From: Fragum whitleyi
Taxonomy: Eukaryota; Mollusca; Bivalvia; Cardiida; Cardiidae
Assembly: GCA_948146395.1 (NCBI GenBank)
Contig: OX411555.1
Location: forward strand, 42,741,725 to 42,805,724
Length of the DNA stretch: 64,000 nucleotides
Reading direction: 5' to 3'
In this document: positions 52,887 through 63,078 of the stretch, one piece after another
Numbering within the stretch: the stretch's first letter is position 1
How the letters are laid out: the number at the start of each line of letters is the position of its first letter
The notes under the pieces: model-generated
Database searches by the model: none
What the model saw: only the letters and a program-made list of their open reading frames with translations
Told to the model about the DNA's origin: nothing
Translations under genes and position numbers: made by a program

Positions 52887-55339
52887 TTAACTCTTTGCTG
52901 TTTAATCCCTGCCTGTGATTTTATGATTGAGAAAACATTGTGAAACAAGAGGACCCTGAGGGCCCTAAATCGCTCACCTGATATTTCAAGTAAATTATCA
53001 TTAAGACTCCATTTCCTATGATATGGCATGAACCTTCCCATTTTCAACAGAGTTCATTCTTGTGACCTGGCAAACATTTTGATCAAGTTTCATGAAGATT
53101 GGACTATATTTGTGGCGTTTGGAGCTCTTACGAGAAAATTGTCATTAAGGCCCCTTTTCCTGTGATATGGCACGTATACTTCCCATTTTCAAATGAGTTC
53201 ATCCTCATGACATAACAAAAATTCTGACAAAGTTTCATGATGATTGGACTATATTTGTGGCTTCTGGAGAGTAAACCAAAAAATTGTCATTAAGATGCCT
53301 TTTCCTGTGATATGGCCCCGATCCTTCCCATTTTCAATAGACTTCATCCTCATGACCTAACAAACATTCTGACCAAGTTTCATGAAAATTGGACCATATT
53401 TGTGGCTTCTAGAGTCTAAACAAGAATTTTGTCATTAAGGTCCCATTTCCCGTGATATGGTACAGATCCTTTCCATTTGAGCAATTTTCATAAGGGACAA
53501 CCAAAGGAATATTTCTGCCAAGTTTGGTTGATTTTGACCCATAAGTTTAGGAGGAGATGTCGTTTAAGGATATTGTTGAAAAAATTGTCATTAAGGCTGC
53601 TTTTTCTGTGAAATAGCACTTATCCTTTCCATTTTCAATAGACTTCATCCTCATGACCTAACAAACATTCTGACCAAGTTTCATGAAGATTGGACCGTAT
53701 TTGTGGCTTCTAGAGTGTAAACAAGAAATTTGTCATTAAGGCCCCTTTTCCCGTGATATGGCACAGATCCTTTCCATTTGAGCAATTTTTATTAGGGACC
53801 ACCCAAGGAACATTTCTGCCAAGATTGGTTGATTTTAACCCATAAGTTTAGGAGGAGATGTCGTTTAAAGATATTGTTGACAAAATTGTCATTAAGGCGG
53901 CTTTTTCTGTGAAATGGCCCCGATCCTTCCCATTTTCAATAGACTTCATCCTCATGACCTAACAAACATTCTGACCAAGTTTCATGAAGATTGGACCATA
54001 TTTGTGGCTTCTAGAGTGAAAACAAGAAATTTGTCATTAAGGCCCCTTTTCCCGAGATATGGCACGGATCTTTTTCATTTGAGCAATTTTCATAAGGGAC
54101 CGCCCAAGGAATATTTCTGCCAAGATTGGTTGATTTTAACCCATAAGTTTAGGAGGAGATGTTGTTTAAAGATATTGTTGACAAAATTGTCATTAAGGCT
54201 GCTTTTTCTGTGAAATGGCCCCGATCCTTCCCATTTTCAATAGACTTCATCCTCATGACCTAACAAACATTCTGACAAAGTTTCATGAAGATTGGACCAT
54301 ATTTGTGGCTTCTAGAGTGAAAACAAGAAATTTGTCATTAAGGCCCCTTTTTACGTGATATGGCACGGATCCTTTCCATTTGAGCAATTTTCATAAGGGA
54401 CCACCCAAGGAATATTTCTGCCAAGTTTGGTTGATTTTAACCCATAAGTTTAGGAGGAGATGTCGTTTAAAGATATTGTTGACAAAATTGTCATTAAGGC
54501 GGCTTTTTCTGTGAAATGGCACGGATCCTATCCATTTTCAATAGACTTCATCCTCATGACCTAACAAACATTCTGACCAAGTTTCATGAAGATTGGACCG
54601 TATTTGTGGGTTCTAGAGTGAAAACAAGACATTTGTCATTAAGGCCCCTTTTCCCGTGATATGGCACGGATCCTTTCCATTTGAGCAATTTTCATAAGGG
54701 ACAACCAAAGGAATATTTCTGCCAAGTTTGGTTGATTTTAACCCATAAGTTTAGGAGGAGATGTCGTTTAAAGATATTGTTGACAAAATTGTCATTAAGG
54801 CGGCTTTTTCTGTGAAATGGCCCCGATCCTTCCCATTTTCAATAGACTTCATCCTCATGACCTAACAAACATTCTGACCAAGTTTCATGAAGATTGGACC
54901 ATATTTGTGGCTTCTAGAGTGAAAACGAGAAATTTGTCATTAAGGCTCCTTTTCCCGTTATATGGCACTGATCCTTTCCATTTGAGCAATTTTCATAAGG
55001 GACCACCCAAGGAATATTTCTGCCAAGTTTGGTTGATTTTGACCCAAAAGTTTAGGAGGAGATGTCGTTTAAAGAAAAAGTTGACGCCGTGATGGACAGA
55101 CGGACAGATGGACAGACGGACGCCGGACAACGATCGATCACAATAGCTCCCTTGAGCACTTCGTGCTCAGGTGAGCTAAAAAGAAGAAATTGCTTCTGAC
55201 AAGCAATTTCTTCTTTTTCCACACTATTTTCTACCCTACTGAATGGTTATTTTTCAAATTAAATCCACTTTAAATATTGGTCTTCAAAATCTTTGAATTT
55301 GGACAGGTTCAAAATTTTTGTAAAACAGGAAAGGCTTAA
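52887..55339 (+). mobile_element. Family C MITE, copy 10, split by a 2.2-kb AACAAGA-type element
   Basis: The left 58 bp (TTAA at 52887, up to ACATTGTGAAA at about 52943) and the right 158 bp (AAGAAGAAATTGCTTCTGAC from 55182 to TTAA at 55336-55339) together make one complete family C copy. Everything between is the inserted element. Confidence 0.92.
52944..55180 (+). mobile_element. AACAAGA-type element, subfamily a, copy 4, with 300-bp higher-order array
   Basis: 5' end ACAAGAGGACCCTGAGGG (hairpin GGACCCTGAGGGCCC) and arm CGCTCACCTGA. 3' end GAGCACTTCGTGCTCAGGTG then AGCTAA. The interior starts with two to three 150-bp monomers, then a 300-bp dimer repeated about five times (GACTTCATCCTCATGACCTA at about 53340, 53640, 53941, 54241, 54542, 54843). 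A GACGGACAGATGGACAGACG tract precedes the 3' hairpin. The two 100-codon plus frames at 53914 and 54817 beginning MAPILPIFNRLHPHDLTN are units of this array. Confidence 0.9.
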
Positions 55340-55454
55340 TATCAGATAATCATGGAAGTCTTGCTTTAACTTTTATAACTAGAATTTAAACCAATTTGAT
55401 AACCAACAGAGCTTCAGATAGACAGGGTATTTTGATATTCAATTTTAACATTAG

Positions 55455-55591
55455 TCCCTACTTAAACCCTATGTTGTTGGTACTCATTTGAAACGTCTCA
55501 TTGAGACAATTCAAATAAGTATCCACAGCATAGGCCTTTATTGTGAAATAAAGACTATAGGCACATTTTTCTCACTCTTATCTGTACTTCT
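55455..55591 (-). mobile_element. Family E MITE, copy 5
   Basis: CCCTATGTTGTTGGTACTCA, CGTCTCATTGAGACAATTCA and CTCTTATCTGTACTTCT. Its right end is 16 bp from DOCK exon 6, that is about 8 bp beyond the donor consensus. Confidence 0.75.
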
Positions 55592-55607
55592 AAATCAAGA
55601 TACTTAC

Positions 55608-55680
55608 TGTTATATCACTGCCACCCTCATCTATTCTCCGTGAAAAGGTGAATAATTGCACTTCATTAAAATTGTAGTAT
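55608..55680 (-). CDS. DOCK exon 6 (DHR-2)
   Basis: Acceptor GGGTCTCTTGCAG, donor GTAAGTATC. One base completes a lysine codon, then YYNFNEVQLFTFSRRIDEGG, SDIT. It corresponds to NxYRxNEVQxFxYSRPxRKG of DOCK1/2/5. 73 bp; phases fit exons 5 and 7. Confidence 0.94.
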
Positions 55681-55732
55681 CTGCAAGAGACCCAAAAATA
55701 CTCGTATTTATGATAATAAATACAAAACAAAG

Positions 55733-55920
55733 TATGTTTGTGAAACATAAATGCCTGAAAAAACACAATTTTTTAAAACTTTTACTTTGACAACAGATGA
55801 CCTTGACATATGAACTTGACCTTGGTATCTGTAGATATGGATCATAGAATTCAATCATGATACCAAATATAGGTATTTTATCTTGAATAGCCTTGAAGTA
55901 ATTGTCAATGTTAATGTTCA
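55733..55920 (+). mobile_element. AACAAGA-type element, subfamily d, short degenerate copy
   Basis: ACAAAGTATGTTTGTGAAAC, ATAAATGCC at the left and one monomer (TTGACATATGAACTTGACCT, TATTTTATCTTGAATAGCCT). No 3' arm. Confidence 0.6.
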
Positions 55921-56084
55921 GCATTCAAAATGAAAATTGTCTGCATATCATTTGAGAAAGGGAACCCAAATTGCTCCTGAACTTACATAAAAAATTGGTT
56001 ACTTTATATAAATGTTTGCAAGCATTTTTCAATCTTTGCAGCTAGATCGCAGTGCTGTCCCATTTGTCAATGTTCTATACTTAC

Positions 56085-56166
56085 TTGAGTATTTTTTCAC
56101 TGACTTGTTTATTGAGAAACTTCCTATGCATGTCCATGACTGGAGTGACTGCATTTACTTGGAGAT
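56085..56166 (-). CDS. DOCK exon 5 (DHR-2)
   Basis: Acceptor TTAACATGCATAG, donor GTAAGTATAG. Two bases complete the tyrosine codon started in exon 4, then LQVNAVTPVMDMHRKFLNKQ, VSEKIL and two bases of lysine. It matches QYxQxxxVxPVxxxxxxFxxKxVxEQIL. 82 bp. Confidence 0.93.
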
Positions 56167-56352
56167 CTATGCATGTTAAGGAAAAGAATAACCATGAAAA
56201 AATCTCTTAATTAGTACCCTGGAATCTTATTACCCATGCCCTGTTAATGTAAGGACAAGCATAACCTTGAAAAAAAATCTCAACACTAGTACCCCAAATT
56301 CTTATTTTCACCTCTCCTGCTGATTCTAAAGTGTTTTTTTTCACACAGTGAT

Positions 56353-56577
56353 TAACCCTTTCCTGTTTTACAAAATTTTGGACCTGTCCAAATTCAAAGA
56401 TTTTGAAGACAAATTAAAGTGGATTTTATTAGAAAAATTAACCTTTCAGTAGGGTAGAAAATAGTGTGGAAAAAGAAGAAATTGCTTGTCAGAAGCAATT
56501 TCTTCTTTTTCACAATGTTTTCTCAATCATAAAATCACAGGCACGTAAAAAGCAGGGATTAAACAGCAAAGGGTTAA
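56353..56577 (-). mobile_element. Family C MITE, copy 11
   Basis: TTAA at 56353-56356 and 56574-56577; complete. Confidence 0.9.
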
Positions 56578-56807
56578 GTTGAATGCAAGCAGTCTAGCAT
56601 TTGTAACCATATCATGCCAAATTAAATGTGTAAATTTGGTAAATTGTATTCAATCAAAGTGTTGGATGTATAGTATTCAATTATTGAGAGTCAGAATTTT
56701 ATTTTAAAAATATTATAATATTTCTGCTACATTTTCTCTGATTTCAGCAATTAGCCCAGATAAAATCCAACAAATTTATACCAGAACTATAGAATTTCAA
56801 AGGATAC

Positions 56808-56862
56808 ACTGTTTTTGAGATTCTTTCAGATCTTCTGATGGGGCTGACAAGGTTTTCATGAA
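56808..56862 (-). CDS. DOCK exon 4 (DHR-2)
   Basis: Acceptor TATTTTGCAG, donor GTATCC. Eighteen residues FMKTLSAPSEDLKESQKQ plus one base of tyrosine; the 55-bp exon matches KMKTTSPPGDDIKxSxxQY of DOCK1/5. The donor was chosen by frame: reading on meets a stop within two codons. Confidence 0.93.
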
Positions 56863-57350
56863 CTGCAAAATAAACCCAAACATATACTAATGTTTAATCT
56901 GATAACTGCTAGTTTCCGGATTATGATACATTTTACTAGAGAAGTTTAATATGGTTAATTAATGAGATACTGCACAAAAATAATTTAATCTTTGAAAGGG
57001 GGTAGAATTTAGTGTATCATCTTGGTGAACAATTTACAGCAGTATATCATAGCTTCACACAAACATAAATCATCCCCCCCCCCCAATTTTAAAACAAAAT
57101 CTACTTTTATGCATGCCTTGAACTTTTAAAAAAAATATTAAATATTAGAATAAGAATATCAAATATTAAAATAAGAGTTAATAATATTTCAATTTTTGAA
57201 AGTTGAACTTACAATAAACTAACAAAGTTGATATACCATTATAGGCAAGTATCTTTGAAGAGTAACTTTATCTCTACCATTTTGTTTCACTAAAACAATT
57301 AATTTCTCATAACTTGAAATTATTGTCAAAATTTATAAAGTCTATCTTAC

Positions 57351-57437
57351 CTCAGCATTTGGAAAGAGTATTTGCATCCTGCTGTTAAAATCCTGTAATC
57401 TTTCATACTCCTTCCCTCTATAGATGAGCACCTTGTT
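57351..57437 (-). CDS. DOCK exon 3 (DHR-2, YRGKEYER segment)
   Basis: Acceptor TTTACTTTCTAG, donor GTAAGAT. Twenty-nine residues [29 protein letters not shown], almost unchanged from vertebrate DOCK proteins ([26 protein letters not shown]). 87 bp, phase 0 on both sides. Confidence 0.97.
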
Positions 57438-58730
57438 CTAGAAAGTAAAGGTTTATTGCTACACTGTTATTAAAGAGATGAAGAAGGTATTTGTGAATTC
57501 ATGGAGGTATGAAACTAACAACCTAATCAAACTGTATAAACTGCAAAGTGGATTAAAACATGAGTGTGATTATGTTGTTTCAGTTCATACCTCCATGACT
57601 GAATAAATATTCTCTTAGAAAAAAAAAATTCTCTAAATTGAGACAGATTTTGGGGAGACAACTTTGTGTGTAAGCTATCAAAATAGTTGCATAATCAAAA
57701 TTGTTTTCATTGAGTAATAAATCCAAACTTTCAGCCAATCAGAATGCAGGAATCGTGGTGAACACAACTGAAATTAAATTACATTAATATTTATTATATA
57801 CTTTGATATTGTCTCTAAGTATTTGAACGGGAGGAAAGTGTGCAATATTTTTTGATATTGCATACTTTGATATTGCACTAAGATTATTTTCACGTCCACA
57901 TATGGACTGGACTACTTTTGGTTGCTACCTCGCCATAAGTCAACATAAAATAACATTACCAACGCTTTCTTTTTGCGTTCAATATTCGAGAAATAGTTTT
58001 GTCAGAGTAAAGAAATACGTTTCAAGTTCTTTGAATGCCTAAAGGTTAATTCACCAGTGTTTGTTTTCATCTATTTGAAACATTTTCCAAGAAATAAACC
58101 ACTTCGTCCCCTCCCCATCTTCGTCGACTCAAACGCCCCCCCCCCCTTTCATCAAATTTCTTCTAAATCACTGTTTTTGTTTCTCTTTTCTTTTGTTATT
58201 TTATAAAATAACTCTTTCAAAACTATTTAATGTCCACCCCTTTGTGTCTATCATAATTCTAGTATATATCTCTCTTCCTCCCTATCTTTCTCATTATTTC
58301 GTCTTTTACTCCGTCACGTCCTTCCAATGATGACTATCGCTAGTCTGCTCCGGAATCAAGTACGCCGATTTAGTCAGTTCTGGAACGCGTAACTGGTAAG
58401 AATAACAAATGAACAAGTTTTTATAAATATCTTTATTTCATTTTTATTCAAAGTAAGTCGAAATCAACGCGTATTTAAAGATCGAAAATGCGAATCGACA
58501 CAAAAAATGTCTGCCGTCTTTTTTGTTTACACTGTAATTTCATAGCAACGGATGTATTCATCCGAACGTAAAAATATAACGGAAAGGATTTTTCGGGAAA
58601 AGATCTATTGCGTAACTGTTATTTAAAAGCGGTTTAGATTTAACTACAAAATCAGTCTTGAAGTAAAGGTGATGTAAAAAAATAATAAATATGAAGTGAA
58701 TATCGTCCAACAATATCAAAGTATACAATA
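57438..58730. other. DOCK intron 2: unassigned stretch
   Basis: Includes an inverted pair at 57497-57515/57580-57598 (AATTCATGGAGGTATGAAAC / GTTCATACCTCCATGACT), suggesting a small 100-bp MITE, and a poly-C run near 58136-58147. A 22-codon frame at 58327 is not supported as a gene. Confidence 0.45.
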
Positions 58731-58732
58731 AA

Positions 58733-58864
58733 AAGGTTATTGGATTTAAATGGGAATATATTGTGTTGAACTCGTTCTTTTGGCGTAGTTGCCCTCGCAA
58801 GCTCGGGCACACTGCCAAAAGAACTCGTCTGACACAATATATTCCCATATAAATTCAATAACCT
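58733..58864. mobile_element. Palindromic MITE, 132 bp
   Basis: AGGTTATTGGATTTAAATGG, GAATATATTGTGTTGAACTC and GTTCTTTTGGC at the left are mirrored by GCCAAAAGAACTCGTCTGAC, ACAATATATTCCCATATAAA, TTCAATAACCT at the right. The loop GCCCTCGCAAGCTCGGGC is itself a small hairpin. Confidence 0.85.
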
Positions 58865-59875
58865 ATAATATTATAATGGTTTAACTTTGCCAATGTGATG
58901 CCAATACCTTAACATTATGAGACAAAATTTGAAAGTTTTTTTAAGATAGATTATCTAAAAGCACATCATTATGCAGGTGATAACATAGCATTTAAATGAT
59001 GTCATCAGTATGGGCTCTGCTTGGATTACATCCACTAGCATGAAATGAATGAAAACAGCCCTAAATCTTTCGAAATATTTAGTTTATCTCACTGTTTGGG
59101 CATTGAAATTACTAAGGGATAAGCTACTGAAAAATCTTGATAAACCAATAGGGAAGCATGAGAGAACAGTCGTTACATGAATGTACTGTTTCTTTAAATA
59201 CAACACAATCATGGAGGAAACTTTCTTTATATGAACAAAAATTTTCAACTCTTGATACAAATTGATATTAAATGTATTATACCTCACTTATTTAACTGTA
59301 TACCATTTAAAAGTGACATTCTATGTTACAAAATAATGTATTTTTGATCAACTAAACCAAATGGTCTTACGAAGGACCCACTATTGTTTTCCAATTTATT
59401 TTCTTTACTGTATGCCTGGATGGATTTTTTTGTAAAACAGGTCACATAGAGCACTGCCTGGTTCTTTATATGTGAGTCACATTTCCAAATAGTGCAATTC
59501 AAAACATAGGCGTAGCTAGGATTTTAAAATTAATACGCACTCAAAAGGCAACCACCAAAGAATATATAGGATAAAGGCGATAAGAGGACTTTGGCAAAAG
59601 ATGAATATCTTCTGTCCACTCCTCTTTTTTATGCTTTGAGCGTTGGTGAATCATCAAAACATCATAACTACAGCTTGAACAAGGTCATTCATCAATGATA
59701 TGATTCGAAAGAGGATTTATTTATCTTTTGCACTTTTGTAATGGTAGTTACACCCTTGCAAAATATTCACATATGTTCTTGAGAAACTTTGAGCAGTAGC
59801 TCTCAATAGAGTATCTAGTAAAACCTCTCAGATGGTGCATGTGTACAGACTGATCTGATTCTTAACTAGGTACAC
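58865..59875. other. DOCK intron 2: unassigned stretch
   Basis: AT-rich, no family recognised. Confidence 0.5.
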
Positions 59876-59879
59876 ATAT

Positions 59880-59998
59880 GGTATCAGTGGTCTGGAGGTA
59901 ACGTGTTGGCGTCTAGACCAAAATGTCTAAAGTTCAATTCCGGGAAGTAGCTATCGATCTTGGTTCTCTTCTTGACCCACACATTTGGCACTAGTGCT
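59880..59998 (+). mobile_element. Possible tRNA-derived SINE head (third type)
   Basis: CAGTGGTCTGGAGGTAACGT resembles an A box region and AGTTCAATTCCGGG a weak B box about 40 bp downstream. The following ATCTTGGTTCTCTTCTTGAC would be the body. It is broken at 59999 by the fold-back transposon; the sequence resumes after 61385 (ACTAGGAAGCAGAATCAGGA). Confidence 0.4.
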
Positions 59999-60006
59999 GG
60001 TTCATG

Positions 60007-61377
60007 GGGTTGTTCCCACTTCGTCTGAATGTCGGACAAAATCCCCTTAGGACAAAATACCCTCGGTCATTTGAATGTAGGACGTTTTGGCCATGGACGT
60101 TTTGGCCAGGACGTTTTGGCCACGGACGTTTTGGCCACAATGTTTTTCAAAGTAGGACCTTTTGGCCAAATTTCTATTAAATAGCTATAAGATTTTATAT
60201 AACCATAAAATGTTTTTCTATATTTGTTTCTTCTCGTTTAACTTTTTATCCACATGAGAAGTGTTATCCAATTACAGTTATAGTTACACAATAAATCAAA
60301 CCATTAACAAAATTGTATGAGAAAAGCAGCTATTTTTTTTTAAAAGAATTTTAAGATTTTGGCCAAATATTTGATTAATGTTTGAATATGATATTTTTTA
60401 AATTTCGCATAATATTAGATGATTAATAATTCTTTATGATGAAATATTCAATGTTTTTAATTTAGATACTGAATATGGAACTTTCCTATTTCCTATTTAA
60501 TTGTCAAGATACAGTTTGTTCAAGATGGGGAGGGGAGGGGGCTGATGGGAAAAATCTCTTTATCTGTATTAAATTGTTTTAATGATCAACTAAACATTGA
60601 ATTTTGAATTTCAAAAAAAAAAACTTGCTTTGATCTACATGTTTTATCTTTTGTTCATTTATTGGGTATAATTGGTATTCTTACATTTCTAGTTGATAGT
60701 TTGTTTGAATTAATAATTATGGTCAAAAGAAATGATCTAATTGCGCCTTCTGAAAATATTTCCATGTTTTTATCTGATATTTTCATATAATTTCTGATAG
60801 ATAATACATTTTGTAAACTTTTTATCATTGATATTTCAAACCAATTTCATTTAATTCTTCATTATCTTTGTATAGTAAGGATATTTTTCCAATTCTTCTT
60901 CAGTGAATAGTGAACTATTAGTGAATGAACGCATCAAAACAGTTAAAAATATCAATTTCATTATCTAAATAACTAAAATAGCATCTATAACATGATGAAA
61001 ATTCCAAATAATAACTTATTCTCCCAACTAATAATTTTTGGCCAAAAGGTCCTACTTTGAAAAATATTGTGGCCAAAACGTCCGTGGCCAAAACGTCCGT
61101 GGCCAAAACGTCCTGGCCAAAACGTCCGTGGCCAAAACGTCCGTCCACCGGACAAAATCCCCTCAGTAGAATTACTAGGGCGGACAAAATCCCCTCGGTA
61201 GGTAGGTAGAGTAGCCGAGAGAATCAATTTATTGATACACGGCAATTAAACTAATCAACTTCGGTTATGAAATATTTTAACAAAGTATTCTACGGCCTGA
61301 ATGACAAAGTTAAAATATTGGATAATCAAAATTGTTTGTTTTTCTCTGGGCGAACAGGTACGAAGTGGGAATAAACC
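60007..61377. mobile_element. Fold-back transposon 1 (8-bp target duplication)
   Basis: Inverted ends GGGTTGTTCCCACTTCGT and ACGAAGTGGGAATAAACC (16 of 18 positions), flanked by the perfect 8-bp duplication GGTTCATG (59999-60006, 61378-61385). Inside, inverted arrays of GGACGTTTTGGCCA (four units plus variants, 60081-60170) and TGGCCAAAACGTCC (five units plus a variant, 61037-61145) face each other. Between them are 860 bp of AT-rich sequence with no transposase. The minus frames with repeated DVLAT and GRFGH are array translations. An 8-bp duplication suggests a hAT- or P/Merlin-like transposase in trans (inference). Confidence 0.9.
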
Positions 61378-61516
61378 GGTTCATGACTAGGAAGCAGAAT
61401 CAGGAGGGATGAATCTAAGTGATAAGAACTCGTATCCCCTTTGCTGTAAAATAAATAGGTCTAAACCTTACTAGGTACACATGAAAAATTGTTGGAAAAG
61501 TCATGCTCAGGCTGAT

Positions 61517-62380
61517 GGTAAACGGAAAGAAAGTAACAGGAAAAAAAGTAACGGAAAAAAAGTAACAATTTTTGCTAGGAAAAAAAGTATCAGGAAAGAA
61601 AGTAACAACTTTATAAGTTATATCAAATTTTGCTTATATTTCATTCTAGTTTATTTCCAAAATTAGTCTTTTGGTTTCTTTTATTTTTTATTTAACAGAA
61701 TATAAACTGAAATATGAAATTCTGACTTTAAATTGGTAAAATATAGTAGATATAAGAAAGGCCCATGCATGCATTAATCCTCTGTCAAAATTAAAAATTC
61801 ATTTATATAGATGGAAAAGACTTTATTGATCTTAGGACTTTATTTCGCTTTAAGGAAAAGTAACTTAGAATTTAAATTTTCGATAAGATAAATAGAGGAG
61901 ACAAGCAAGATGAGATGGGATTTTGTTGTTGTTGTGGTAGAAAGTATACATTCGGGTTATTTTGTTCCACTGCTATTTCTGTAAATTACAAACAGGTCAA
62001 GTACTAGGAAAGAATTTATCATACTGAATGTGGAAAACATTTCAACTGAGAAAAATTATTTGAAGCTTCAAAATTATTCACATTTACAATAAGCAATAGG
62101 CATTACTTTGTTTATTGGGAAAAAGTGTAAAAGTTCACACCTATGATCACAAACTTAAGATCTTGACAAGTTTAACAAATAATGACACCTAACCAGGTGT
62201 TTAATTCATTTGACGACAATGCAACCCACAACATATTGAATAATCAAAATTCATATTTAATAATTAAAATGAATATTTTTTTCTAATTTATCCCACTTAC
62301 TTAAGCCAAAACTTAGTTGCATAGTGCTGCTTTTATGTAAAACTGTTACTTTTTTTCCTGTTACTTTTTTTCCTACAATC
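61517..62380. mobile_element. Fold-back transposon 2 (9-bp target duplication)
   Basis: The ends carry inverted tandem GGAAAAAAAGTAAC units: 61519-61585 at the left (GGAAAGAAAGTAACAGGAAA and on), GTTACTTTTTTTCCT twice at 62345-62375 at the right. The flanks are a perfect 9-bp duplication CAGGCTGAT (61508-61516, 62381-62389). 864 bp, no coding frame. The uninterrupted host reads ...TCATGCT-CAGGCTGAT-ATTGC. Confidence 0.88.
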
Positions 62381-62453
62381 CAGGCTGATATTGCTTTGAA
62401 TGTCTCAAGAACGGTTAGATGTTAAGCATTTTCCTGCAGTAACAATGTCCTAC

Positions 62454-62558
62454 CTGTAAGAATGAAGGAAATCCTTTCCCAAAATAGCCAACTCTGAAGT
62501 ACTCTGGGTCCGGCCTCATTTCCTTCATGATGCATTCAAACAAACCTGCTTGACGTTT
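62454..62558 (-). CDS. DOCK exon 2 (DHR-2, YFGKGFPSF segment)
   Basis: Acceptor TTTTTTCCAG, donor GTAGGAC. Thirty-five residues in phase 0: [35 protein letters not shown]. It corresponds to KKQAxFYExIxxxxRPxPDYFAVGYYGQGFPxFLR, the start of DHR-2 lobe B in the DOCK family. 105 bp. Confidence 0.97.
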
Positions 62559-62975
62559 CTGGAAAAAACATGTCATATTAATGAACATGAAATAAATGTA
62601 ATAACAAGATAACTATGATGTGACCTGTGACCCGAGAGTGCCTTCCCAAAACTTTAAACATTTCATGGGTGTTAATAACAATCTAAATGAGCTTAGAGGG
62701 AATAGCAATTTTGTGACCTTAAAATTAATCCCTTCATTATATGTCTTGCAAAATACATTCAATCAATGGAATGTAAACATCTCAGTCTATGATAATTGAT
62801 CTTTTCATATCATGTATAGTGTTTGAAATTTGTTTTCAAAATACCAAATTTATAAAACAGGAAATCAAAAACACAAGCTATTCATTTAGGCAAAATTTTC
62901 ATACCATAAATACAAAGTTCGGTTGAGTTTTTTTCATTCAAGTCATATAAAGAGTCCATTTTACACTATACATAC

Positions 62976-63046
62976 CGAGATCCATCTATGTTTTTCGTAA
63001 TAAAGCAGCTCATTTTCATACATCTGAGCCAATTCTTTATTCAAGT
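62976..63046 (-). pseudogene. Tandem duplicate of DOCK exon 1 (alternative or decaying exon)
   Basis: A copy of exon 1 offset by 103 bp. It has an AG-AC acceptor, an open frame ELAQMYENELLYYEKHRWIS and a donor GTATGT, and its length also leaves the same phases as exon 1 (two extra bases in, phase 0 out). The conserved FDYxxLSxxL of DOCK proteins is changed to LYYEKHRWIS, so it looks relaxed or pseudogenised; a mutually exclusive exon cannot be excluded. Its acceptor lacks a pyrimidine tract. Confidence 0.55.
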
Positions 63047-63078
63047 CTTATATAGAGTTCATTATACACTATGCATAC

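Noticed and set aside
52944..55180. Two 90-100 codon plus frames (53914-54213 and 54817-55092) with almost identical protein beginning MAPILPIFNRLHPHDLTN
   Set aside because: They are two units of the 300-bp tandem array in a non-coding element. Other units have stops or frameshifts, and there are no splice or start signals.
58327..58395. A 22-codon frame MMTIASLLRNQVRRFSQFWN as a start exon of a small nested gene
   Set aside because: It hits a stop before the nearest donor-like GTAAGA, and no downstream exon was found. The resemblance to mitochondrial leader peptides is weak.
60918..61245. Minus frames with repeated DVLATDVLAT and GRFGHGRFGH
   Set aside because: These are two frames of the same 14-15 bp terminal array of a fold-back transposon, not a repeat protein.
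63022..63046. KELAQ upstream of the duplicated exon taken as the genuine match to GKELAEQ of DOCK1
   Set aside because: The same bases follow the second copy as intron (GACTTGAATGAAAAAA), so the resemblance is most simply explained by chance in duplicated intron sequence.
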